From assembly GCA_903851365.1 (NCBI GenBank), contig CAINOB010000002.1, positions 138,051 through 202,050 on the forward strand: a DNA stretch of 64,000 nt, given 5' to 3'. The first letter of the stretch is position 1; each line of letters begins with the position of its first letter. The stretch is from an uncultured Bacteroidota bacterium (GTDB taxonomy: Bacteria > Bacteroidota > Bacteroidia > Bacteroidales > UBA12481). Shown here piece by piece: positions 17,554 through 26,595 of this stretch. The notes under the pieces are model-generated. The model searched no databases, was not told the DNA's origin, and worked only from the letters and a program-made list of their open reading frames with translations. The translations under genes were made by a program, and so were the position numbers.

Positions 17554-17607
17554 TAATATTTGCTGAGCAATTTAATTCAGTGAGCTTCCTTCGTAAATGA
17601 TAGTCAG
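17554..17607. pseudogene. 54-bp scar of the Trm11-like methyltransferase gene
   Basis: This segment matches 15139-15192, inside the methyltransferase gene, at 49 of 54 positions. It joins directly to the 3' end of the second outer-membrane-type gene at a shared TCAG, which is present at both ancestral junction points (methyltransferase 15189-15192 and the stop region at 15388). It is therefore a remnant of the methyltransferase gene that was carried along in the tandem duplication and then shortened by a deletion of about 199 bp at a 4-bp microhomology. Confidence 0.8.
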
Positions 17608-18731
17608 GCTTTCTTCTCTTTAAGAATTTTATATCCCAGGCCCAGTGAATAGTAGTTACCACTGAATGGTGCTGCTTTCAACGCAATATTGAAGCGGCCC
17701 ATGTTAAACTGCAAGGCAAGGCCGTAAATAAAGTGACTGACCTTTTGGTTAACGTCGATCAGGTTTGCGATAGAATACGTATCGGAACCCTCCCCAACCG
17801 TGGTATAGAAGCTTTTAGCAATATTAATATCTACACCGCCATCACTCAGCAGACTGTAGCTTGAATGGTTCCAGGAAGAGAACAGGGAAAGATCAAGAAA
17901 ACCGAATTTTTTGGTCAGGACCGCCTCAATACCCAGGTTGGATGATTTGTAGTTAAGGCCTGTCAGGTTGTTGGTGACCACAATTTTGTCGGTACTGGGT
18001 GCATCAATCTGTCCGATCAGGTCGGCCCCCACTGCGGCGCCGAGGCTTATCAGACTATAATTGAGTCCAAGGGATAAAAAGAACTTCCGGTCGTGCAAAA
18101 CCGGTACCCAGTTAAAAACATCGTGCCTGATACCAAACGCAGCCATGACATCCTTTGAGATGGAAAAGTTATTGGCAATGCCTTTTGTGGCCAGCTTGAT
18201 GGCTCCGGGCAGAACCCCGACTGAGACCTCTGTTCCGTATCCAAGTCCCAGGCTGAAAACGGGCAACAGGGCAGGTGAAATTCCGATGGTGGTTCCGATG
18301 CCGGGAAACATCGGCAGGCCAAAACCAAGATTGTCGCCTGTAAAGGGATTTACGACCGGAACGCCGGTTCCTTCATCAATAAACCTGAAAACCAGTTTGC
18401 CCGGGCTTTGGGTCCCAAACAGGGTGGGCATTCCACCGTTAAGCTCAAAATTTGATGAAAAATCAGGCGAGTTATAATCCGCACTCAGTCCGGCACCAAT
18501 CTTGAGAGAAAAAGAGAGTTCCCATTGCTTGAGCACATTACCGGTTGTATTGAGGTTATTCAGGAAGGCAAATCCCTGGTGACCAGTGATGTCGGAAAGG
18601 TAGAAGTTTGCATAGGTTGAAAAATTCGCTGGAATGGTATTTATTTGGTTCCCGACATTGATTTGAGCGGTTGCTACTGTGGAAGAAAATAAAAGGGCCA
18701 GCAACAGGGAGGATAAATATTTGTTTTTCAT
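17604..18731 (-). CDS. Outer-membrane-type protein (DUF6588-like), duplicate copy 2
   Basis: A 375-residue paralogue of 15388-16515 with the same signal peptide type (VATAQ cleavage), same length and the same C-terminus (KEKKA). Differences are scattered substitutions, without insertions, as expected of a duplication followed by slow divergence. The stop codon lies exactly on the duplication scar (TCAG microhomology), so its last codons were restored by chance or by selection. It follows its lipoprotein partner (18773-19612) by 41 bp. Likely an outer-membrane barrel; function unknown. Confidence 0.8.
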   Translation of the reverse strand: MKNKYLSSLLLALLFSSTVATAQINVGNQINTIPANFSTYANFYLSDITGHQGFAFLNNLNTTGNVLKQWELSFSLKIGAGLSADYNSPDFSSNFELNGGMPTLFGTQSPGKLVFRFIDEGTGVPVVNPFTGDNLGFGLPMFPGIGTTIGISPALLPVFSLGLGYGTEVSVGVLPGAIKLATKGIANNFSISKDVMAAFGIRHDVFNWVPVLHDRKFFLSLGLNYSLISLGAAVGADLIGQIDAPSTDKIVVTNNLTGLNYKSSNLGIEAVLTKKFGFLDLSLFSSWNHSSYSLLSDGGVDINIAKSFYTTVGEGSDTYSIANLIDVNQKVSHFIYGLALQFNMGRFNIALKAAPFSGNYYSLGLGYKILKEKKA

Positions 18732-18772
18732 GGTAGTCCTGATAAAGATTGATAAAGTTTTGACTGGAAGGA

Positions 18773-19612
18773 TTAATCTATAGGGGCCAGTTCAAGTATT
18801 CCCTTTTTACCATCAGATACGCCCGAGAGCTTGATATAACCAAAACGGGATTCGAGAACCGTAAGAGTGGTATTGAAATTTGGGAAGACAAGGGTCAATT
18901 GTACTTCACCAGTGGTCTTTTTAGCAATTGAATAGGAACCGATAATTGTTGTATGATCCTTGGCTGTGCCGAATAACTCTATCTCTTTTGCAGAGCGTAA
19001 TTGGCCAGGGGTGAAAATAAACCGGTCGGCTTTCTCGAAACGCATGGTATTATCGGTATAATAATTCCATTCAAGATCCTTGGTCAGGTCTTTTCCCTGG
19101 TCATCCACGATGGTACTTACTTTCCAGGTTCTCCCTGTCCGCTCCATTGACCAACTATCCCCCTCATCCCAGGTGCGCAAACACAGATGCAGATGAACAG
19201 GAGGGGTATTTAGCCCAATGGCAGTTACATTTACGTTGAAATTGTAATCAATGAACCCGGAACGCACTCCTGAAGCAGAAGCAGAAATCCCATCAATTTT
19301 CAGCAAAGGATCCGACCAGGTTGAGTTTCCATCCTTATCCCGGCCATCATAATAAATTTGTGTTAATGACTTGAGATGATCCTCCAGGGAAATTGGACCG
19401 GAAAATAGTAAATGATAATCGCCAGTACGTGAGAGTTCCCAACTCGTAAGATAACCATCCCACATCCCCGATTCGAATTCGTACCGGGTGGTATAGAATC
19501 TATTGAAACCATTAACCCCATTAACAGTGTAATAATCATCTTCGCAAGATGAAGATGCCATCATCAGGGCAAGGAGCAGGAAGCCAGTTATTCCAAAGTA
19601 TAGTTTTTTCAT
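18773..19612 (-). CDS. Surface-type lipoprotein, duplicate copy 2
   Basis: A 279-residue lipoprotein (signal ending in MASSSC) paralogous to 16556-17377. The C-terminal 150 residues are strongly alike, while the N-terminal mature region differs in both length and sequence, including an extra stretch around GDSWSMERTGR. As in copy 1 the frame extends 27 codons upstream to a TTG (19693), but the ATG at 19612 gives the lipobox. It begins the second two-gene unit. Two diverging surface lipoproteins with a nearly constant barrel partner would fit ligand diversification, which is inference. Confidence 0.8.
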   Translation of the reverse strand: MKKLYFGITGFLLLALMMASSSCEDDYYTVNGVNGFNRFYTTRYEFESGMWDGYLTSWELSRTGDYHLLFSGPISLEDHLKSLTQIYYDGRDKDGNSTWSDPLLKIDGISASASGVRSGFIDYNFNVNVTAIGLNTPPVHLHLCLRTWDEGDSWSMERTGRTWKVSTIVDDQGKDLTKDLEWNYYTDNTMRFEKADRFIFTPGQLRSAKEIELFGTAKDHTTIIGSYSIAKKTTGEVQLTLVFPNFNTTLTVLESRFGYIKLSGVSDGKKGILELAPID

Positions 19613-19656
19613 AATGATTAATTTTTCAAGTATTAATATGGCGGCATTGTCTCCGG

Positions 19657-19715
19657 TTTTCATCCTTTCAGTGAGCGGGTTATGCTTCCTCAAGAATAAA
19701 AGTAGTCATGTGTTA
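19657..19715 (-). repeat. Conserved 59-bp leader/promoter repeat, copy 2
   Basis: Direct repeat of 17422-17480 with three mismatches, upstream of the second lipoprotein gene. The -7-like TACTTTTA is kept, but the -33 TTTG of copy 1 is not kept here (TTCG instead), which may weaken this promoter. Confidence 0.75.
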
Positions 19716-19788
19716 TTAGATTCACGAATCCGTCAATTACTTTTTGACGAACAGTATATATTTTCATGCGGGCAATCAACGCTAATCA

Positions 19789-19796
19789 TATCTTTG
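19789..19796 (+). promoter_or_regulatory. -7 promoter box for esterase/propeller pair
   Basis: TATCTTTG is a perfect match to TAnnTTTG, 22 bp before the start codon at 19819. No clear -33 element. Confidence 0.5.
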
Positions 19797-19818
19797 ATTA
19801 ACAAAATATTCCATTGAC

Positions 19819-21447
19819 ATGAGACTTAAAATTTCCCTTCTTCTCATTCCGTTTTGCTTCGGCTTATTGCAGGTATCAAACGGCCAGACGGTACAACAAA
19901 ATTCCAACGGATTAAAATTCAGTGTGTCCTTTGATCAGTCAGTCCATCCATCCAATATTACAGGACGTGTGTATGTAATGATTAGCCGGAAAGAGGGCCG
20001 CGATCCCAAAAGTCAGGTGGGAGTGAACGGCGTTCCTTTCTGGGGAATGAATGTTGAAGGATTGGCCCCGGGCCAGGGTGCCGCAATAGATGACAAGGTT
20101 TTCGGTTATCCCCTCGAAAGCATAAAAGAAATTCCTGCCGGCGACTATTTCGTGCAGGGATTCATCAATATATATACTGAGTTTAAGCGGTCGGACGGGC
20201 ATACGCTGTGGATGCACAACGACATGTGGGAAGGCCAGGACTGGCGCCGTGGGGAAGGCAACCTGTTCAGCGCGGTAAAAAAGGTTCATATCGATCCGGC
20301 AAAGCCTGAAACCATTGAACTCGTTTGCACCAGCGCAAATCCGGCAGTTAAAATTCCGGAGGATTCGAAAATGGTTAAGCGGATCAAATTTAAGAGCAAG
20401 CTGCTCTCCGATTTCTGGGGTCAGCCAATCTATCTGGGCGCAACGGTTCTGCTGCCAAATGGTTATGATGAACACCCCGATAAATTCTATCCGGTAAATT
20501 ACCAGCATGGTCATTTCGGACTCGGAGTGCCTTTCGGGTTTCGCGATCCTTCGGCGCCGGCAGCAGCTTCCGGCCGGCCCGATCAGGGCTTCACCGGTTT
20601 TTGGATGTCCGATACCTGTCCGCCCATGATCGCTATCAATATTCTTCATCCCTGTCCGTATTATGATGATTCATACGCGGTGAATTCACCCAATGTCGGC
20701 CCCTATGATGATGCAATCAATCAGGAACTTATTCCGATGCTGGAGCAGAAATTCAGGATCATCAGGCAGCCGTATGCCCGTATTTTATCGGGAGGATCAA
20801 CCGGCGGGTGGATATCTCTTGCTCAACAGATTTATCATCCGGATTTTTATGGAGGCGTATTCTCTTCGTGTGCCGATCCTGTTGACTTTCACTATCATCA
20901 GATCGTGAATATTTATGATGATCCGAACGCCTATTACGTGGAATTTGACTGGAACCGGATTGAGCGGCCTGATACGAGGCGGACCGATGGGAACGTGAGA
21001 TCCACCATGGCCAATGAAAATCTTTTTGAACTGGTTGCCGGAGACAAAAGCCGGTCGGGTGGCCAGTGGGATATCTGGGAAGCAGCCTTCAGTCCGATCG
21101 GACCCGACGGATATCCGATGCGCGTATGGGACAAGCGGACGGGCATTATTGATCATGCCGTGGCAGCGCAATGGAAGAAGTATGACCTGCATGTTTATCT
21201 GGAAGAAAACTGGCCGAAAATCGGCAAAGACCTGGTGGGGAAATTTTTCATTTATACCGGAGATATGGATTCTTATTATCTGAATAATGCGATGGAGCTG
21301 CTCGATGGTTTTTTAAAGAAGACCAAGGATCCTTATTTCGATGGGCTGGTTGAATTCGGCCGGAAGCAGCCGCACGGATATGGGCCGCGAGGACCTGAAC
21401 TCGTGAAATTGATGGCTAAGCAGGTGGAGAAAAATGCGAAGAAATAG
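19819..21447 (+). CDS. Secreted alpha/beta-hydrolase (esterase-like) protein
   Basis: The 542-residue protein has a signal peptide (NGQ cleavage). An N-terminal beta-sandwich of about 170 residues precedes an alpha/beta-hydrolase domain similar to Fes/esterase-D-like enzymes. The nucleophile elbow is GGSTGGW with Ser327; a late HGYGP motif supplies a probable catalytic His; an Asp in the GDMD segment is a candidate acid. The mid region (VDFHYHQIVNIYDDPNAYYVE) is rich in aromatic and acidic residues, a possible substrate pocket. Likely a periplasmic ester hydrolase acting on a carbohydrate or peptide ester; the substrate is unknown. The PQQ-propeller gene follows after 3 bp, so the two are one operon. 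Confidence 0.75.
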   Translation: MRLKISLLLIPFCFGLLQVSNGQTVQQNSNGLKFSVSFDQSVHPSNITGRVYVMISRKEGRDPKSQVGVNGVPFWGMNVEGLAPGQGAAIDDKVFGYPLESIKEIPAGDYFVQGFINIYTEFKRSDGHTLWMHNDMWEGQDWRRGEGNLFSAVKKVHIDPAKPETIELVCTSANPAVKIPEDSKMVKRIKFKSKLLSDFWGQPIYLGATVLLPNGYDEHPDKFYPVNYQHGHFGLGVPFGFRDPSAPAAASGRPDQGFTGFWMSDTCPPMIAINILHPCPYYDDSYAVNSPNVGPYDDAINQELIPMLEQKFRIIRQPYARILSGGSTGGWISLAQQIYHPDFYGGVFSSCADPVDFHYHQIVNIYDDPNAYYVEFDWNRIERPDTRRTDGNVRSTMANENLFELVAGDKSRSGGQWDIWEAAFSPIGPDGYPMRVWDKRTGIIDHAVAAQWKKYDLHVYLEENWPKIGKDLVGKFFIYTGDMDSYYLNNAMELLDGFLKKTKDPYFDGLVEFGRKQPHGYGPRGPELVKLMAKQVEKNAKK

Positions 21448-21450
21448 TCT

Positions 21451-22746
21451 ATGAAACTCCGGATATTTTTTCTTTCCATTGCTCTGGCAGCTGGCATTTT
21501 TTCAGCTCATGCCCAGGAAAACTGGACCCATTTCAGAGGTAGCAACCTTAACGGAATTTCAGATGCCAAACAGGTGCCGGTAATATGGAATGATAGCACG
21601 AATATCTTATGGAAAACGGATATTGAAGGGAAAGGATGGTCGTCGCCCGTGGTATTTGGTAATCAGGTTTGGGTAACAGCGGCAACCGAAACAGGAGGGG
21701 AAATGTCGGGCGTTTGCCTGGATTTGAATTCCGGCAAAATTATATTCAACCTTAAGCTTTTTAATCCCGAATCCATTTATGGAAAGCACGATGTAAACAC
21801 TTATGCCACACCTACGCCATGCATTGAGGAGGGACGGGTGTACCTTCATTTTGGAACTTATGGAACCGCCTGTTTAAATACCATGGATGGGTCGACACTC
21901 TGGAAACGTACCGACCTCAATTGCGATCATGCCCAGGGACCGGGGGCATCGCCTTTCCTTTATAAAAATCTGCTGATCCTCCATATGGAAGGGACCGATG
22001 TCCAATATATAGTGGCGCTCGATAAACTCACCGGTAAAACGGTGTGGAAAACGGAGAGGCCAAAAGCTGTTTACGACCGGCTGCTTCCTATTGGCAAAAA
22101 GGCATATATCACCCCGATCATCATTAATGTAAAAGGGAGGAATCTCCTTATTTCGAATGGATCTGCCGTATGCATTGCTTATGATCCGATGAATGGGGAG
22201 GAAGTTTGGCGAATTGTGGAAGGGGAGGATTCCTCCATCGCGATGCCGGTTACCGAAAATGGGATCATCTATTTTTATCCCGGATTTGTGACCAGCGCTG
22301 ATGGTGAAAAGTATGCTGAACTGCTGGCTGTTAATCCGGATGGCACAGGCGATATTGCGGCAACAAATATTCTGTGGCGCTTTCGTTCGCCCGTTTTACA
22401 ATTGTCGACTCCATTGATTAAGGACGGACTGATATACACGATCGACACCCGCAACACCCTGTTTTGTCTGGATGCCAAAACGGGTGCTGTGGTCTATTCG
22501 AGGAAACTTAAACAGAAATATAATTCGTCGCCTTTGTATGCCAACGGTAACATTTATTTCACTTCGGTAAGGGGCGAAACCATGGTCTTTAAAACCGGCA
22601 GACAGTTTGAAATGGTAGCGGAAAACAAGCTTCCCGGCGAGGTTTTTGCGACACCGGCGATCGTGGGGAACTCAATTGTGCTGAGGAATGAGAGGAGTTT
22701 GTACCGAATAATTTCGTCTGCAAATACTTCGGAAATATTGAAATAA
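21451..22746 (+). CDS. Secreted PQQ-type (BamB-like) beta-propeller protein
   Basis: The 431-residue protein has a signal peptide (cleavage at AHAQE) and begins with NWTHFRGSNLNGIS, the typical first strand of Bacteroidota PQQ-binding-like propellers. Repeated blades show the KTVWKTE / EEVWRI / LFCLDAKTGAVVYSRKL pattern. There is no dehydrogenase domain or catalytic calcium/PQQ residue set, so it is more likely a scaffold or binding propeller than a quinoprotein enzyme. It begins 3 bp after the esterase-like gene. Its stop and that of the convergent ATPase gene are 2 bp apart. Confidence 0.82.
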   Translation: MKLRIFFLSIALAAGIFSAHAQENWTHFRGSNLNGISDAKQVPVIWNDSTNILWKTDIEGKGWSSPVVFGNQVWVTAATETGGEMSGVCLDLNSGKIIFNLKLFNPESIYGKHDVNTYATPTPCIEEGRVYLHFGTYGTACLNTMDGSTLWKRTDLNCDHAQGPGASPFLYKNLLILHMEGTDVQYIVALDKLTGKTVWKTERPKAVYDRLLPIGKKAYITPIIINVKGRNLLISNGSAVCIAYDPMNGEEVWRIVEGEDSSIAMPVTENGIIYFYPGFVTSADGEKYAELLAVNPDGTGDIAATNILWRFRSPVLQLSTPLIKDGLIYTIDTRNTLFCLDAKTGAVVYSRKLKQKYNSSPLYANGNIYFTSVRGETMVFKTGRQFEMVAENKLPGEVFATPAIVGNSIVLRNERSLYRIISSANTSEILK

Positions 22747-22748
22747 GT

Positions 22749-23909
22749 TTATCCTATAATTTCTTTCTCCCAGAGCATTTCAAGAAATTTTCTGTATGGT
22801 ATAATGTGGATTTCTCCTGCTTTTCGCTCTGCTGGTTCATTACAAACTACAATAGATTTACGGGGATACAATTCCTCATTAAAGGTTCTGATTCCAATTA
22901 TATCTTTTGATTCAACCCGATTGGAACCTTTGACCTCGATGGCAATTTCACCGTCACCCAGAATAAAATCTACTTCAAGGCCGGTTTTAGTCCTCCAATA
23001 CCCGATTTCGAAATCCAGATTATGATACGAACGAAAGGCAACTATCTCCAAAAGGATAAAATGCTCGAATGCTTTTCCAAATAATTCACCCCGCTCTTCA
23101 TTAATAAATCTTTTAGTAATTGTGCCGGCAACGCCTGTATCAAAAAGATAGAATTTTGGCGTCCTCGTAATGACCTGACGCGTTTGACGTTTTTTAAAGG
23201 GATCTAGCATGATCCCCATCAGGGTATCGATCAGGATTTGGTAATATTCCCTCACTGTTTTGGAATCAACACCGCAGTCTCTTGAGATGTTTAGGTAATT
23301 TGTCATTTCTCCGTGTGAAAACCCCACCGAATCAAAAAACCGTGAAAATGATGGAATATTACGGACAAGCCCTTCCTGAAAAACCTCTTCCATAAGGTAA
23401 TCCTGAACATAGGACCTAAGCGATCTTCTGGCATCAACTTGTTGATAATGTGATGGAATCATTCCTTTGTTTATAATATCCAAAAGGTTCCAATCTTTAA
23501 GTTCAGCAGTAACCAAAGGGAATAGTTCGTACCTCCATGCACGGCCACCCAGCAGATTGGCTTGACCGCGTCTGAGCTTTCTGGCACTTGAGCCACAAAG
23601 GACAAACCGGATTCCTTGATTCTCAATCAAGCGATGCACTTCATCCAGGATTTTTGGGATCTTCTGAACCTCATCCAGGATTATGGGGCGGGAAAGCAGA
23701 TCCGGATCCAAAGCCATTAGCTCCTCCCCAAGTAGTCCGGGCCTATTTGAAAAACGAAAAAATAGATCAGTTTCAAGAAAATCATAAGTCTTGCTATTCG
23801 GGAATAGCGTTCTCAATAAGGTAGATTTTCCTGTCTTTCTCGGACCCCAAAGGAAGGCTGATTGTCCGGCAGGCAATTCAATTTTTAGAAATCGTTCAAT
23901 TTTTTCCAT
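22749..23909 (-). CDS. AAA ATPase with C-terminal DUF4143/nuclease-like domain
   Basis: The 386-residue protein has Walker A GPRKTGKST (residues 22-30), Walker B RPIILDEVQ (Asp79/Glu80) and a sensor-like FVLCGSSARKL. The C-terminal part has the DUF4143 signature with a restriction-endonuclease-like core (IGYWRTKTGLEVDFIL...IAIEVKGS). Such ATPases are widespread, usually solitary, and of unproven function; toxin-antitoxin-like and mobile roles have been proposed for the group. The frame is open to 23996, but MEKIERFLK at 23909 is the normal family start. It sits between two unrelated plus-strand units and has no flanking repeats. Confidence 0.88.
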   Translation of the reverse strand: MEKIERFLKIELPAGQSAFLWGPRKTGKSTLLRTLFPNSKTYDFLETDLFFRFSNRPGLLGEELMALDPDLLSRPIILDEVQKIPKILDEVHRLIENQGIRFVLCGSSARKLRRGQANLLGGRAWRYELFPLVTAELKDWNLLDIINKGMIPSHYQQVDARRSLRSYVQDYLMEEVFQEGLVRNIPSFSRFFDSVGFSHGEMTNYLNISRDCGVDSKTVREYYQILIDTLMGIMLDPFKKRQTRQVITRTPKFYLFDTGVAGTITKRFINEERGELFGKAFEHFILLEIVAFRSYHNLDFEIGYWRTKTGLEVDFILGDGEIAIEVKGSNRVESKDIIGIRTFNEELYPRKSIVVCNEPAERKAGEIHIIPYRKFLEMLWEKEIIG

Positions 23910-24011
23910 AACAGGACAAATGTAATGAACTTTTTCGGAATGAACTCCGAAAATAGATGCTAAATTCGGAGTGAGGTCCAAAATAGTTTCAATCAAGATG
24001 TATTAAATGAT

Positions 24012-24171
24012 TTAGTATCTTTGATCATCCCCCACGCTATTTCATTGTAATCTAACTTAACCGACTATGGGGTATATCAAAGTTTTTTCTGTTTGTCTGC
24101 TCCTCGCCGTCTGCACTGCACTGCCTGCCCAAAACCGTAAATATCAGATATCGGGAGTGGTGGTTGATTCA
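24012..24171 (+). repeat. 160-bp promoter/signal-peptide repeat, copy 1
   Basis: This block (promoter, leader and first 35 codons of the gene at 24067) matches 27735-27894 at 157 of 160 positions. Beyond it the two genes diverge to a clearly lower identity at once. Confidence 0.9.
24016..24023 (+). promoter_or_regulatory. -7 promoter box, duplicated pair copy 1
   Basis: TATCTTTG matches TAnnTTTG exactly, 43 bp before the start at 24067; it lies inside the 160-bp repeat. No convincing -33 TTTG. Confidence 0.5.
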
Positions 24172-25335
24172 GTGTCGGGGCAGCCGATGCCAGGTGTGAG
24201 TATCCGGGTGGTGGGGGTGCCGGGTGGTGGAGTCACCAACCTGGCAGGTGAATTCACGATGCTGCTCCAGCGGCTGCCCTCCAACCTGTATTTCAGCTAT
24301 GTGGGTTACAGCATTGGCAGCTATCTGGCAATAAAATCGGGCGAAAAGGGGATCAGGATTGTGCTGCTCCCGGAAACCCGTCAGATCGGAGAAGTTATGG
24401 TCAGCGGCCAAAAGATTACGAAGGTGATGAAGGGCGATACGCTCAATGTCATTGATTATGAAATCGACGGCGACCGGATTATTGCCTATGCCAGCCCATA
24501 TAGAAACACGGGCGATCTGCGGATTTATCTTACCACCCTGAGAGGCGAAAATCTTGATGACATAAAGGTTAGCCAAGGTGGAAAATCGATTAAGCACCCT
24601 GAAAAAATGGATCCCGAAACTGAATTTCTCATTCGGGATTTCACCGGTCAGGTGAATTTTCTGGACAAAAATTGTGCACATGAAGTAAGGCATGAGTTCG
24701 ACCGGCTTACGTTTGGCTTTGACACTCCCTATGCCGATTTTATTGGCCGCGTGATGCCGATTAAGTGCGAAATGGCCGGGCAGATGGTATTCCAGGTGAG
24801 CACGCCAGCAGAGAACTTAACCTGGTTTTTCGGTAGGGGAAACCTCTATGGAAAACCATTAAAAGTGGTCAAGGATAAGTATGGGTTTGGACAATATGTG
24901 CGTGACACCAAATGTGTGAGCGCACCCATTTTCAGAAAGGGCAATGAACTTTATATTTTCGACTTTTTCAGTGGTCATATTGAAATTTTCAATCTTGATT
25001 TAGTTACTGCCAATATGGTTCCCATTGATTTTCAATACAAAGAAGTTAACCGATTTTTAGTTTGGAATTATAAGGATGTCGACACCTTTAATTTTACCCA
25101 GACCATCCTGTTCGATGAGGTCAGGGGAAAGGCTTATGCATTTTTTAAAATGCGCGACAGCGGCCGGCAATCTCTCAGGGAAGTGAACCTTGAAACCGGA
25201 AAAATCATCAGAACCATTGAAATTCCTGATTTTTCAAACATTTCGAATATCAGGGTTTACGACAATGCGGTATACTTTCTTTACGACACCAGGGTTTATC
25301 CTTACTACCGGCTGCTTTACCGGATGGTTATTTAA
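24067..25335 (+). CDS. Secreted carboxypeptidase-regulatory-like domain protein A, copy 1
   Basis: The 422-residue protein has a signal peptide (LPAQ cleavage) and a 75-residue carboxypeptidase-D regulatory-like beta-sandwich with the typical ISGVVVDSVSGQPMPGVSIRVVG and YFSYVGY signatures, as found at the N-terminus of TonB-dependent receptors. The remaining 300 residues are unlike anything I recognise; their FRKGNELYIFDFFSGHIEIF and late IRVYDNAVYFLYD strands recall a 6-bladed propeller, which is a guess. Gene B follows by 12 bp. Its paralogue, 27790-29100, has an almost identical start and a diverged body. The protein is probably periplasmic or surface-exposed. Confidence 0.75.
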   Translation: MGYIKVFSVCLLLAVCTALPAQNRKYQISGVVVDSVSGQPMPGVSIRVVGVPGGGVTNLAGEFTMLLQRLPSNLYFSYVGYSIGSYLAIKSGEKGIRIVLLPETRQIGEVMVSGQKITKVMKGDTLNVIDYEIDGDRIIAYASPYRNTGDLRIYLTTLRGENLDDIKVSQGGKSIKHPEKMDPETEFLIRDFTGQVNFLDKNCAHEVRHEFDRLTFGFDTPYADFIGRVMPIKCEMAGQMVFQVSTPAENLTWFFGRGNLYGKPLKVVKDKYGFGQYVRDTKCVSAPIFRKGNELYIFDFFSGHIEIFNLDLVTANMVPIDFQYKEVNRFLVWNYKDVDTFNFTQTILFDEVRGKAYAFFKMRDSGRQSLREVNLETGKIIRTIEIPDFSNISNIRVYDNAVYFLYDTRVYPYYRLLYRMVI

Positions 25336-25347
25336 ACAAATCAGAAA

Positions 25348-26571
25348 ATGGAAACAATAAATTATCAACGAGTGAAAAACTATTTTCTGCTATTTAACCT
25401 ATGCCTTGCTCTCTCTGCTTCTTCCTTGTTTGGCCAGACCGGTTCAATTAAAGGTGTCGTAACCGATTCCCTCACCGGTCAGCCGGTGGCTGGTCTCTCT
25501 GTGTTCATCCCTTCTACCACCTTTGGAAGCTCCACCAATCAGAAGGGTGAATATCATCTGGATAAGCTGAATCCCGGTGATTACACCCTTGAATTCCGGC
25601 ATCTTTCTTACCCGGTATATACCCGCCCGATTAACATTACTGAAGGGAAAGAGATTGTCCTGAATATGGTCATTGCCGAGCAATCGAGGAAATTGAAAGA
25701 ATTCGTCATCCGCGGTAAGGTGCCGGACAGGCGATTGGGATTTGAACTGTTAAAGGAATATTTTCTTGGCGATCAGCACGGTTCCTCTTGCGAACTGAAG
25801 AATCCGGAGGACCTCGCCTATTACTATGATGGAGATGTTATTAAAGCAATTGCTAAAAAGCCATTGCAGATAGTTAACAAACACCTGGGATATCGAATTA
25901 CCTATTTCCTCGATTATTTCAGGTATGCTGAGGATAAGAACCAGGATCCGGAAACTTCGGTGGGAGCGTATTTTGGCTATTCCGGAAGTGCTCTCTTCGA
26001 AGACTTATCGGCGGGAATGCCGTTGAGCACCCTTAACTCGAAAATTAACCGCGCCAGCGAATTCAAGGGCAATTTGCGTCATTTTCTCGCCAGCCTGTAT
26101 GTGAATGAATTGCCGGCTAATCATTATGAATTGCGAAAGGCATATCGGGGACTTAAGGACCTCCAGAATTCGGAGAAGCAAAGCCTTGCGATTTCTAAAA
26201 TCAGACTGGCCCAAATGGACAGCCTTTTCAGTTGGGAGCCGGTATCAGGGAAATCCGAATATCTCTTTTATGATCCAACAGAGGAGTTTCACTTTAATGA
26301 ATCTCAGGTAAAAGACGGGCCGAAAACAGGTCAGATGATTCTATCGACCGATTACCTTCTGTTGGTATTCAGCGATTTTCGACGGACAAAAGACCTTCTG
26401 GATGATAGGATTTCTTCATTGAGGCTCCCGGCTGGTGGTATCACTTTCGATAAAGATGGGAATTACTGGGCGCCCAATGGCGGACTGAGCTGGATTAATC
26501 TTCTCAATACCATCCTGGTAAAGAGCATGCTTCCGGATGATTATATGCCGAAGATCCTGATGACTAAGTAG
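25348..26571 (+). CDS. Secreted carboxypeptidase-regulatory-like domain protein B, copy 1
   Basis: A 407-residue protein with a signal peptide (SLFGQ cleavage), then a carboxypeptidase-regulatory-like domain (GSIKGVVTDSLTGQPVAGLSVFI ... YTLEFRHLSY). About 300 residues of unknown fold follow, with conserved segments (KEYFLGD, YRITYFLDYF, GAYFGYSGSALFEDL, FKGNLRHFLASLYVNELPANHY) shared with its paralogue 29120-30319. Bodies of this type recur in Bacteroidota surface proteins, but I do not know a function. It is the second gene of a co-duplicated pair, which supports a functional partnership with protein A. Confidence 0.75.
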   Translation: METINYQRVKNYFLLFNLCLALSASSLFGQTGSIKGVVTDSLTGQPVAGLSVFIPSTTFGSSTNQKGEYHLDKLNPGDYTLEFRHLSYPVYTRPINITEGKEIVLNMVIAEQSRKLKEFVIRGKVPDRRLGFELLKEYFLGDQHGSSCELKNPEDLAYYYDGDVIKAIAKKPLQIVNKHLGYRITYFLDYFRYAEDKNQDPETSVGAYFGYSGSALFEDLSAGMPLSTLNSKINRASEFKGNLRHFLASLYVNELPANHYELRKAYRGLKDLQNSEKQSLAISKIRLAQMDSLFSWEPVSGKSEYLFYDPTEEFHFNESQVKDGPKTGQMILSTDYLLLVFSDFRRTKDLLDDRISSLRLPAGGITFDKDGNYWAPNGGLSWINLLNTILVKSMLPDDYMPKILMTK

Positions 26572-26595
26572 CTTGTATGAGGAGGTTTCCGCAGT

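Noticed and set aside
22749-23909. DUF4143-type ATPase as a recent mobile insertion
   Set aside because: No terminal repeats, transposase or target duplication is visible, and no clear base-composition break was noticed.
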